A stretch of 64,000 nt of DNA from CAZFBA01 sp964517135 (lineage in GTDB: Bacteria > Cyanobacteriota > Vampirovibrionia > JBFMGH01): positions 1 through 64,000 of the forward strand of contig CAZFBA010000013.1 of assembly GCA_964517135.1 (NCBI GenBank), read 5' to 3'. The notes below the pieces were generated by a model that ran no database searches, was not told the DNA's origin, and was given only the letters and a program-made list of their open reading frames with translations. Both the position numbers and the translations under genes were made by a program. Positions 1-7,382 of the stretch are shown piece after piece. Positions within the stretch are counted from its first letter, which is position 1; each line of letters starts with the position of its first letter.

Positions 1-75
1 CGCTGTGCGGTTTTTTTAAACCCCGACACTAATTTCTTGAATCTGTGAACTTTTAAATTATTCAGAGATCTCAAT
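1..75 (-). repeat. R1 repeat fragment at the left edge
   Basis: Read on the minus strand, bases 22-72 are identical over 51 nt to 19277-19327, inside the full R1 copy near 19.3 kb, and 36-75 match 40847-40886 over 40 nt. The terminal inverted repeats of the full copy are not visible here, so this is a fragment or a diverged copy. It lies just downstream of the thioredoxin-like gene and holds no gene. Confidence 0.8.
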
Positions 76-135
76 AAAAATAATGGCAGTTATTTTTTTC
101 ATAATTCCTCCATTTAGTGTTTATTTGTAAACATT

Positions 136-369
136 TTATTGAATCATTTTCTTGATATCATCAACTGAGGGTACTTTGCCGGTGACTTTGACTTCTCCAT
201 CGACAGCTAGGGCGGGGGTCATCATCACACCAAATTCCATAATCTTTGTTATATCAGTAACTTTTTCAATTTCAAATTCTATACCCAGGCTTTCAGCAGC
301 TTCTTTTGTCTGTTCAGCCAGTTTATTGCATTTGGGGCATCCTGTGCCAAGTATTTGTAGTTTTTTCAT
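136..369 (-). CDS. small thioredoxin-like redox-active disulfide protein
   Basis: 77 residues. The N terminus reads MKKLQILGTGCPKCNKL, a beta strand followed by a CPKC redox motif (Cys11/Cys14), and MMTPALAVDG carries the cis-proline typical of thioredoxin folds. This is the short 'redox-active disulfide protein 2' / thioredoxin_3 type found next to COG0701 permeases. It is the third gene of a minus-strand arsR-permease-thioredoxin operon, 13 nt after the permease. By family knowledge it probably shuttles electrons or metal/thiol ligands for the permease in the cytoplasm; the exact substrate is not known from sequence. Start ATG 369 follows a clear AAAGGAG-type site. Confidence 0.85.
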   Translation of the reverse strand: MKKLQILGTGCPKCNKLAEQTKEAAESLGIEFEIEKVTDITKIMEFGVMMTPALAVDGEVKVTGKVPSVDDIKKMIQ

Positions 370-382
370 TAGTATTTCTCCT

Positions 383-1687
383 TTAAAAATACATTCCGTA
401 AGTATAACCTGTTATTGTGGCCATAATAACAACCAGAGTTATAAATACCAGTGTTTTTTTAGTACCCATAACACTTCTAATGACCAGCATATTTGGTAAT
501 GACAGAGCCGGGCCAGCAAGAAGCAACGCAAGGGCAGGGCCGTAACCCATACCGTTATCGATTAAGCCCTGAACAATAGGTATTTCAGTCAGTGTGGCAA
601 AATACATAAAAGCTCCTACAACAGATGCAAATACGTTTGATTGCAGTGAATTCCCGCCAACCAGATTGCTGATCCATTCTGATGGTATAAGGCCTTCATT
701 CCCCATCCGGCCTAAAAGAAGACCTGCAATGAGAACACCAATTAACAGGAGCGGTAATATTTGTTTGGCGAAACTCCAGGTGGCCTGAAGCCAGTCCTGA
801 GGTTCACCTTCTTTTGTATTAAGGATTATTGTTAATCCTGCAACACCTATCGTAAAAGCTGCAACAGGATAAGCAGGGATTGACAGGGCAAATATGGCAG
901 TAATGATAGCTACAACAAGAATTTTCCACCATTCTATTTTAAACCATTGAACTAAAATAACGCCTAACCCAAGTGAAAACAGTGCTGTGATAACCCACTT
1001 GTAAGTATAGAGGAAATAAAACAGGCCAGACGTTTCATTTGTAGAGTTCCAGTTAGCAAAAACAAGTATACCAACCATCACAGCCATAAAAAAAGCATTT
1101 TGATAGAGTGGCCGTCCCTCTTCATCTGCGCCTAAAACCATTGCAGGGGCGTTATTATTTCTTTCTTCTTCATCTTTAAAAAATATTAAATGCATCAAAA
1201 GACCGATAATTATACTAAATAATATCGCTCCAGCGGCACGGGCAAAGCCCAGCTCAAAGCCTAATACATTAGCCGTAAGAATAATAGCAAGAACATTTAT
1301 AGCAGGGCCAGAGTAAAGAAAAGCTGTTGCAGGGCCAATGCCAGCGCCCATTTTGTAGATACCAGCAAATAGGGGCAAAACAGTACATGAGCAAACAGCA
1401 AGTACAGAGCCTGAAACAGAAGCAACACTATAGGCTAATAGCTTGTTAGCCTTTGCTCCCAGATATTTCATAACTGCATTCTGGCTGATAAAAACAGAAA
1501 TAGCACCGGCTATAAAGAATGCCGGTATCAGGCAGAGCAAAACATGTTCCTGTGCATACCATTTTGTCAGTGCCAGGGCTTCAACCAGCGACTGCTGAAG
1601 CCTGATATTTTCTATTGGAAGAAAATAAAATAACAAAAATATACCGGCAAAAAGCAGTAATATCTTAAATTCTTTTTTGAAATTCAT
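383..1687 (-). CDS. COG0701 permease (ArsP/YraQ-like, UPF0718)
   Basis: About 434 residues, hydrophobic throughout with some 10 predicted membrane segments in two halves separated by a charged loop (around KDEEERNNN). The conserved CSCTVLPLFAGI and SGPAINVLA motifs identify the COG0701 permease family, whose characterised member ArsP exports organoarsenicals; others remain unassigned. The frame is open to an ATG at 1732, but an extended -10 box overlaps that ATG, and the next ATG (1687, MNFKKEF) leaves the usual short positively charged start before the first membrane segment, so I prefer 1687. It sits between an ArsR-type regulator and a thioredoxin-like gene. A role in metalloid or sulfur-compound export is inferred from family and neighbours. 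Confidence 0.85.
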   Translation of the reverse strand: MNFKKEFKILLLFAGIFLLFYFLPIENIRLQQSLVEALALTKWYAQEHVLLCLIPAFFIAGAISVFISQNAVMKYLGAKANKLLAYSVASVSGSVLAVCSCTVLPLFAGIYKMGAGIGPATAFLYSGPAINVLAIILTANVLGFELGFARAAGAILFSIIIGLLMHLIFFKDEEERNNNAPAMVLGADEEGRPLYQNAFFMAVMVGILVFANWNSTNETSGLFYFLYTYKWVITALFSLGLGVILVQWFKIEWWKILVVAIITAIFALSIPAYPVAAFTIGVAGLTIILNTKEGEPQDWLQATWSFAKQILPLLLIGVLIAGLLLGRMGNEGLIPSEWISNLVGGNSLQSNVFASVVGAFMYFATLTEIPIVQGLIDNGMGYGPALALLLAGPALSLPNMLVIRSVMGTKKTLVFITLVVIMATITGYTYGMYF

Positions 1688-1730
1688 GATAAAATCTCTA
1701 AGCAAACATTTGGCCAAATCGCCAAGTATC

Positions 1731-1739
1731 ATTATACCA
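1731..1739 (-). promoter_or_regulatory. extended -10 box in front of the permease
   Basis: On the minus strand the sequence reads TGGTATAAT, a perfect extended -10 element. Transcription would begin near 1725, downstream of the first possible ATG, which supports the downstream start at 1687. No good -35 hexamer is seen at 17 nt, as allowed for extended -10 promoters. It suggests the permease and thioredoxin genes can be transcribed separately from arsR. Confidence 0.45.
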
Positions 1740-1772
1740 GAAATCTTTATGAGTTTCTACAAGATGAAATAT

Positions 1773-2054
1773 TTAGGTTGCTAAAGAGTTTTCCACACAG
1801 TCAAATAGTGTTAATACACAGGGGCAATTCAAAGAATAATAGACGTTTTTACCTCTTTTGTCTTCAATTACAATGCCTTCTTTTTTTAATATTGATAAAT
1901 GCTTTGAGATGGTTGAAATATCCACACCAACCATTTCTGTTAGCTCACACACACATTTTTCTTCTCTTGAAAGCTGATCAACAATAAATACCCTGGTTGG
2001 ATGTGCCAGAGCTTTAAAAAAGCTTGCCCTTTTCGAGAATTTTTTTATGTTCAT
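1773..2054 (-). CDS. ArsR/SmtB-family transcriptional repressor
   Basis: 93 residues with the whole ArsR winged-helix fold: FFKALAHPTRVFIVDQL (helix 1-2), EEKCVCELTEMVGVD carrying the CVC metalloid-binding motif of ArsR in the alpha-3 region, STISKHLSILKKEG recognition helix, and a wing (IEDKRGKNVYYSL). The extra CPC near the C terminus (NCPCVLTLF) could be a second ligand set. It is the first gene of the minus-strand operon with the COG0701 permease and should repress it until As(III)-like thiophilic ligand binds. A palindrome overlapping the promoter upstream is the likely operator. Confidence 0.9.
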   Translation of the reverse strand: MNIKKFSKRASFFKALAHPTRVFIVDQLSREEKCVCELTEMVGVDISTISKHLSILKKEGIVIEDKRGKNVYYSLNCPCVLTLFDCVENSLAT

Positions 2055-2094
2055 ACTTTTAAATTACCACAAAATTAGTAAAAATATAACAATT

Positions 2095-2127
2095 ATTATA
2101 GTAAAAATTTGTTTATTAATAAACAAA
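2095..2127 (-). promoter_or_regulatory. arsR promoter with overlapping 20-bp palindrome
   Basis: Minus strand: TATAAT (2095-2100), 17-nt spacer, weak -35 TTTATT (2118-2123). A perfect 20-bp palindrome, arms TTTGTTTATT and AATAAACAAA (2108-2127), covers the -35. Position and symmetry fit a dimeric ArsR-type operator; the assignment to this regulator is inference. Confidence 0.55.
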
Positions 2128-2675
2128 AAAAAGCGACGCTCAGGCCGCATTATCAGTCAAGAAAGGAATGGTTAGACTATTAACATATATAATTATTCCT
2201 TAGTATGTTGATCATGGCAACTTTGTAATAAAGCTTAATATAGTATATGTATTCATTGAGTAGTTTTTTTTCTGTATTAAAATTAGCCGATGGTAGTAAA
2301 AATGTTAATCAGTAGGCGTTTCGGGCTTATTTGAACAAAGATTTAACAGCCTGCCTTTTGTAGTTTTTCTTTTTTGGCTCCTGAAAAATTATTAAATAAT
2401 GTTACACTATTGACCCGGGGTTGATTTACTAAACCTGCTTAAATTGTAGTTTTTAGTATAATAAAATAACAATAAGCCACTTTAGCAGGTTATAAACAAA
2501 TGAATGACTTTTAAAATAATAATACTAATATCACTTCCGGTTGTTTATTATCTGTAGATTACCTGCATAAAAGCTTTTTAATTTTTTTAGTTTTATAATA
2601 TGCTTTAATTGTTGAAATATCTTATAATAAAATGAATTAACAGGGTCATTATAAAAGCTGAAGGACAAACCCGAT
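2128..2675. other. intergenic region between divergent arsR and ATP-grasp genes
   Basis: About 550 nt, very AT-rich, with no supported gene. It contains an inverted repeat with 8-bp arms AACCTGCT (2432-2439) and AGCAGGTT (2484-2491) around a TATAAT (near 2457), and another TATAAT at 2623-2628 about 50 nt before the plus-strand ATP-grasp start. These are candidate promoters only. Confidence 0.4.
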
Positions 2676-3599
2676 TTGAACATTGTCATATTAGCCAGAA
2701 AACCAGGGCTGTATTTTAACAAAAAAATAGAACAGACAGGCAAATCTTCCGGTGTGAAAGTACGGGTTATTGATCCTTTAAGCTGTGAACTGGTGCTTGA
2801 TGGGCTGAATACCAGGGTATATTCTGACGGTAAGCCTGTTGTTGATGTAGATTTTGTTATTCCACGTATGGGGCCAGCCGTTCTTGAGTATGGTATCAGT
2901 GTACTGAGACATTTTGAGATTCAGGGCATACCAGTATTAAACAATTCTATTGCTATAATGAATGTTTTAAACAGGTATGAATATCTGCAAATACTAGCTT
3001 CTCACAGTAATTTAATGACTCCAAAGTCTGTTTTGATAAGAAAATCAAATCAGATCAAAAGTGCCATGGATAAAGTAAACGGGCCTCCGGCAGTTTTAAA
3101 GGTTATGTCCAGCAATAATAAACTAGGTGCACTGCTTATTGATAAGCTGTCTACAGCAGAAAGCTATCTGGACGTCAATTTCGTCATGGGTGGTATGGGT
3201 CAGCTTGGCCAGAATATCATCATAGAAGAATATATAAAAGAAGCCAGTGGAAAATCAATACATATACTGATTTTAAATAACGAGGTTATTGGTTCTCTTT
3301 ATAAAATAAAGGCTTTTGGCCCCAAACAAACTGCCCTGATACATGAAAAGCCTGCAAAAGGCCTGACCATGCCAGATAGTGTAATGAGTGAAATGGCACT
3401 TTATGCTACGACTGTCTTAAACCTTAATTTTGCTATGGTAGGCTTTCTTGAGTCTATCGACGGGCCTAAAATATATGAAATAGATGTTAATCCTGAAATT
3501 GAAATTTTTGAAAAAGAAGGTGGCATACAGGTTCCGGCCGGGGTTCTTGCATATGCCTTACAGTGCAATAGAGAAAAGGTATCAACAGGTTCAGAATAA
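2676..3599 (+). CDS. RimK-like ATP-grasp ligase (divergent)
   Basis: 307 residues. The N terminus MNIVILARKPGLYFNKKI, the motif VDFVIPRMGPAVLEYGISVLRHFE, and VPVLNN-type preATP-grasp region are characteristic of the RimK / ribosomal S6 glutamate ligase family, followed by PPAVLKVMSSNNKLGALL (ATP-grasp lysine and loop) and IIIEEYIKEASGKSIHILIL. The C-terminal metal-binding region is altered: the usual R-N pair and the EvNssPG segment become FGPKQTALIHEKPAKG and YEIDVNPEIEIFE. It may ligate an amino acid to a protein or small molecule, but the substrate is unknown. Start is TTG with AAGGA upstream. It overlaps the biotin protein ligase start by one base (TAATG), so the two are translationally coupled. 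Confidence 0.75.
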   Translation: MNIVILARKPGLYFNKKIEQTGKSSGVKVRVIDPLSCELVLDGLNTRVYSDGKPVVDVDFVIPRMGPAVLEYGISVLRHFEIQGIPVLNNSIAIMNVLNRYEYLQILASHSNLMTPKSVLIRKSNQIKSAMDKVNGPPAVLKVMSSNNKLGALLIDKLSTAESYLDVNFVMGGMGQLGQNIIIEEYIKEASGKSIHILILNNEVIGSLYKIKAFGPKQTALIHEKPAKGLTMPDSVMSEMALYATTVLNLNFAMVGFLESIDGPKIYEIDVNPEIEIFEKEGGIQVPAGVLAYALQCNREKVSTGSE

Positions 3600-4372
3600 T
3601 GACAAACAAACTTGATCAATGGCTGGAAACAAAAACTATAGCAAGAAATTTGATACTATTAGATAATGTTGACTCAACAAATAGCTATGCTAAAAATTTG
3701 TTAAATGGCGGTATTGCAGATGGAACAGTAATAATAGCTAAAACTCAAACTTCAGGCAGAGGGCAACAGGCAAACAGCTGGTGTTCACCTGATGGTGGGC
3801 TTTATTATTCCTGTATTATTGAGAACCCGCAGGGTGAATATTTAACCCTGATGACATTAGCCTGCGGCATAGCCTGCCAGGAGGCTATTTTAGACCTGAC
3901 AGGTCTTTCTGTTCGTTTGAAATGGGTTAATGATATTATAATTGACAGCAAAAAACTGGGTGGTATCCTGCTTGAAACACGCTCAAGAGGAAACAAAACC
4001 TGGCTTATAGCCGGTATAGGCATCAACGTAAATTTAGATCCAGAAAGTCTTTCACCTGAAGTTTCAAAGCTGTCAACATCTTTAAAATATCTTACGGGCA
4101 AAGAGTTTGATCTTTATCATCTGGCAGCAATACTTTCAAATAAGCTGGAAAAATACCTGTGCATTTTTAATGACAGAAATTACAAATTAATTAAATCTCT
4201 CTGGCTCAAAAATTCCATTACTTTTGCAAGAAAAATTCGTTTTAATTACCAGAATCAAAAGATAGAAGGCATTGTAATAGATATAAATGAAATGGGTGAA
4301 CTTATTATCCAGGATTATTCAGGCAACCAGCATACTATTAACTCAAATAGAGAAATAGAATATCTTGATTAG
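3599..4372 (+). CDS. birA: biotin--[acetyl-CoA-carboxylase] ligase (BirA, no HTH)
   Basis: 257 residues. Conserved segments: LDNVDSTNSYAKNLL, the biotinyl-AMP motif SGRGQQANSW, GGLYYSCII, VRLKWVNDIIIDSKKLGGILLE and IAGIGINVN, then a C-terminal SH3-like domain (KIRFNYQNQKIEGIVIDI). It lacks the N-terminal winged helix of the bifunctional E. coli BirA, so it is the monofunctional type that attaches biotin to a carrier lysine via biotinyl-AMP. It is coupled by a 1-nt overlap to the RimK-like ligase upstream. Confidence 0.93.
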   Translation: MTNKLDQWLETKTIARNLILLDNVDSTNSYAKNLLNGGIADGTVIIAKTQTSGRGQQANSWCSPDGGLYYSCIIENPQGEYLTLMTLACGIACQEAILDLTGLSVRLKWVNDIIIDSKKLGGILLETRSRGNKTWLIAGIGINVNLDPESLSPEVSKLSTSLKYLTGKEFDLYHLAAILSNKLEKYLCIFNDRNYKLIKSLWLKNSITFARKIRFNYQNQKIEGIVIDINEMGELIIQDYSGNQHTINSNREIEYLD

Positions 4373-4520
4373 CCACTAAAAAAGCCTTAAAAGCAATATT
4401 TAATTTTATAATCGCTATCTGAAAAGACTTTAGGCAAAAAAAGTTTGATAAACCCTTAAACTTGTTTTACTATTTTCTCAACAATATTATAATAATGAAA
4501 AGTTCAGCTGCGGTATTAAG

Positions 4521-6500
4521 ATGGAAATCGTCAAAAATATATATTCAAAGCTAAAAGATAGCCAGAATAACCCGAAATCGTTGAATACGATTACGACAAA
4601 GCTTTTGATGACTTTTTTGTTTATGACGATAATTCCTTTAATCGTTCTGGCGCAATTTTCAACAGATTTAATCAACTCAAATATGACACAAAGAGCTAAA
4701 AGTCAGCTTGAGCTAAATGTTAAAATAACTAAAAGCAAATATGATGAAGAGCTTAATAGTCTTAAAAACCTTATGGTTCAGGGTATGAGTACTTTCATAG
4801 AAGAGAGTTACTCCCGTTATAAAATAGATAAAAACAACCACCACCTCTCACAAAACCTCGAAGACATAATTAAAAAGAGTGAAATCAACTATCTTTTTAT
4901 AATAGACAAGAATAGAGAAGTTCTTGCAAGCGCAAATACATCTAAATCAGGCTATGATATACAATCATTTAAGAATTTAATAGATAAAGTCATATTATCA
5001 GGTGAAATAATAGCCTCAACAGATATATTTCAAACAGAAGATGTCAAAAAACAGGGAGGAAAACTCACCAGACAGGCTCAAATTCAACTGGCTGATAATG
5101 AAGAATTCGTTCTTGCTGGCCTCAGTCAGGTTGTAGCAATACCAATATTTGATCAGGAAAACGAAGTTGAAGCAATAACAATAGCCGGAAAGCTTCTTGC
5201 AAAAGATTATAACATACCAGACTCTCTTACAGAACTCACCGGCGCAACTATTATGCTTGCACAAAACTTTGACAAAATGGGCTCAGTAGTTGTTACAACT
5301 AACCTGACAAATGAAAAAGGCAACAGGGCAATAGGAAGAGTTCTGCCGCCTGAAATAATGTATATGGTCTACGGGCTTAAAATAACACAGGTAAAAGAAT
5401 GGTTGATAAGAGAATTTCAACTCGTAAACTATTATCCTCTGACCGGCATCGACGGAAATATTGTTGGACTGGTCTATATAGGTGTACCTGAAAAGCAATT
5501 TACTTTACTTGCAGAGCAAAATGTATTATTGGTCAGCATTATCTCAGTAATAGGTCTTTTTGCAGCTATTTTATTGTCAGCTATATTCTCCAGGTCAATA
5601 ACGACACCTATATTAAAGCTTGCAGATGCTGCCAATAAAGTCAGTCTGGGTGACCTTGGCATCAGGGTAAACGTCAGGGGAAGTTTTGAGATTGCTAAAA
5701 TGGGTGAAGCCTTTAACCTGATGGCAGAAAACCTCCAGAGAGAAGAACGTCTCAGGGATGACTTTGTTGCAACTCTTACGCATGATCTTAAAGTACCTTT
5801 ACTTGCTGAAAATCAGACAATAACATATATGCTTAAAGGCACCTATGGCGAAATTAACGAAGAACAAAAAGAGGTTCTTGAGGTTATCAAACATACAAAC
5901 GAAGAAACACTTGACATGGTTAATACTTTGCTTGAAGTTTATAGATATGATGCCGGTAAAAATACTCTGCTGAAATCTGAAATAGATATTAGAGAAGCTG
6001 TAAAAGCTGCTACACAGCCTCTTGCTGCACTAATAGAAGAGAAAAGACTTGAATTATACGTTAACATGCCAGATACACGTGTTATTGCAGAAGTAGATGA
6101 AAGAGAATTCAAACGAGTAATACATAATCTTGTTGCTAATGCTATTTCTTCAACACTTAAAAGAGGTACTATTCGAGTAACTGTTACAGAATATGAGTTT
6201 AAGAAAGCATACTCACCAGATGACAAAGAATTCAGGCTTACTACCCTTAAAGAAATAGTTCCACTTCAAAATAAGGTTATGATAAGTGTTTATGATACCG
6301 GTATCGGTATGGAAAAAGAAGATATGGAAAACCTGTTCAAACGTTTTTCAGGCAATAAAGGCCGTAAACCATCTTCAACAGGCCTGGGGCTCTACTATAC
6401 ACACCAGGTCATTACGGCACATGGCGGCGAAATATGGGCGGAAAGCCAGGAAGGTGTGGGCACTGTCTTTAAGTTTACACTGCCTTTATCGAAAAAATAA
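4521..6500 (+). CDS. membrane sensor histidine kinase, HK-A
   Basis: 659 residues. Membrane segment about 29-47, an extracytoplasmic sensor region about 50-330 resembling a double-Cache/PDC fold, membrane segment about 334-356, HAMP about 355-408, HisKA with phosphoacceptor His421 in ATLTHDLKVPLL, and HATPase with N-box near 535-541, DTGIG (592-596) and GLGL (621-624). The next gene 42 nt on is a NarL-type regulator, clearly its partner. The HisKA region is close to that of the kinase at 33.6-35.9 kb (THDL-VPLLA, YLKG-YGE), so the two are paralogues with different sensors. Signal unknown. Confidence 0.92.
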   Translation: MEIVKNIYSKLKDSQNNPKSLNTITTKLLMTFLFMTIIPLIVLAQFSTDLINSNMTQRAKSQLELNVKITKSKYDEELNSLKNLMVQGMSTFIEESYSRYKIDKNNHHLSQNLEDIIKKSEINYLFIIDKNREVLASANTSKSGYDIQSFKNLIDKVILSGEIIASTDIFQTEDVKKQGGKLTRQAQIQLADNEEFVLAGLSQVVAIPIFDQENEVEAITIAGKLLAKDYNIPDSLTELTGATIMLAQNFDKMGSVVVTTNLTNEKGNRAIGRVLPPEIMYMVYGLKITQVKEWLIREFQLVNYYPLTGIDGNIVGLVYIGVPEKQFTLLAEQNVLLVSIISVIGLFAAILLSAIFSRSITTPILKLADAANKVSLGDLGIRVNVRGSFEIAKMGEAFNLMAENLQREERLRDDFVATLTHDLKVPLLAENQTITYMLKGTYGEINEEQKEVLEVIKHTNEETLDMVNTLLEVYRYDAGKNTLLKSEIDIREAVKAATQPLAALIEEKRLELYVNMPDTRVIAEVDEREFKRVIHNLVANAISSTLKRGTIRVTVTEYEFKKAYSPDDKEFRLTTLKEIVPLQNKVMISVYDTGIGMEKEDMENLFKRFSGNKGRKPSSTGLGLYYTHQVITAHGGEIWAESQEGVGTVFKFTLPLSKK

Positions 6501-6542
6501 AGTATCAATTATAATCACTGTAACTTAATTTAGAGGGTTATT

Positions 6543-7220
6543 ATGAGTGAAGAAAAGATAAAAATATTGATTGTTGATGATTCCAAGTTAACAAGAGTTG
6601 GCCTGAGAACGACTTTTAAGTCTATGGAAGGTATGGAAGTAATAGGTGAAGCAGAAAATGGAAAAGTTGGTATTGACCTAGCCCTTTCAGAAAAGCCTGA
6701 TGTTATTTTAATGGATATAGGTATGCCTATTATGGATGGTATTCAGGCTACTAAACAGTTAAAAGCAAAAGGCTCCAGTGCAAAGATATTAATGTTAACA
6801 TCTCATGAAGCTGAAAATGACGTTTTTGACGCCTTTTCTGCAGGGGCTCACTCTTACTGTATGAAAGATATCGAGCCTGAAATGCTTGCAACTGTCATAA
6901 GAAGTACTTTCAATGGTGCCTCCTGGCTTGACCCCCGTATTGCCAAAATAGTACTGCAAAATTTTGGAAAAACTACTTCTACTCCGAAAGAAGAAGAACC
7001 AAAAGAAGAATTAACCCTTACAGAAAGAGAAATAGATGTTTTACATTTGATTGCAAGGGGTTACAGTAATTCTGAAATATCTAAAGAACTTTGTATATCT
7101 ATGAATACTGTAAAGACTCATATCAGAAACATTTTCCACAAGCTGGAAGTGGAAGATAGAACACAGGCTGCTATGAAAGCTGTTAAAAAAGATATCATCA
7201 AGGATGATGATTTTAGCTGA
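6543..7220 (+). CDS. NarL/FixJ-family response regulator, RR-A
   Basis: 225 residues. Receiver domain 1-125 with acidic pair VDDS (11-12), phosphoacceptor Asp58 in LMDIGMP, Thr86 and Lys108; C-terminal LuxR-type HTH about 157-215 (LTEREIDVLHLIARGYSNSEISK, written here in part). Partner of the kinase directly upstream. The paralogue at 32.9 kb shares the same layout and many residues. Its last 8 nt overlap convergently with a tiny zinc-ribbon gene. Confidence 0.93.
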   Translation: MSEEKIKILIVDDSKLTRVGLRTTFKSMEGMEVIGEAENGKVGIDLALSEKPDVILMDIGMPIMDGIQATKQLKAKGSSAKILMLTSHEAENDVFDAFSAGAHSYCMKDIEPEMLATVIRSTFNGASWLDPRIAKIVLQNFGKTTSTPKEEEPKEELTLTEREIDVLHLIARGYSNSEISKELCISMNTVKTHIRNIFHKLEVEDRTQAAMKAVKKDIIKDDDFS

Positions 7221-7374
7221 AATCGCATCCACTGCAATTATCACACTGCAAAAATCTTAAAACAGTGTTGCAGCGAGGACAACGCTTATTCAGGAAGCTT
7301 ATATCAAGTTCCATATTGCAAGTATTGCATATTATTTTTTGTTTTTCTTTAATTACCTGGCAAGTATTCTTCAT
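7213..7374 (-). CDS. 53-residue zinc-ribbon protein after feoB
   Basis: Too short for most gene callers. Minus-strand ATG 7372-7374 to TAA 7213-7215 encodes MKNTCQVIKEKQKIICNTC and then CPRC and CDNCSGC, giving four cysteine pairs, consistent with one or two zinc knuckles. It begins 8 nt after the feoB stop in the same direction with a weak AGG site, and overlaps the 3' end of RR-A by 3 codons on the other strand. Position suggests a Feo-associated accessory or regulator (FeoC-like role), but there is no HTH; function is not known. Confidence 0.6.
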   Translation of the reverse strand: MKNTCQVIKEKQKIICNTCNMELDISFLNKRCPRCNTVLRFLQCDNCSGCDFS

Positions 7375-7382
7375 TTGTAAAC

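Noticed and set aside
152..499. plus-strand frame of 115 codons at the left end
   Set aside because: It is antisense to the thioredoxin-like gene and permease, no ribosome site, composition does not look like protein.
2531..2743. minus-strand frame of 70 codons before the ATP-grasp gene
   Set aside because: Overlaps the start of the RimK-like gene antisense; no ribosome site or family.
5939..6226. 95-codon antisense frame in HK-A
   Set aside because: Shadow of the kinase gene; no ribosome site.
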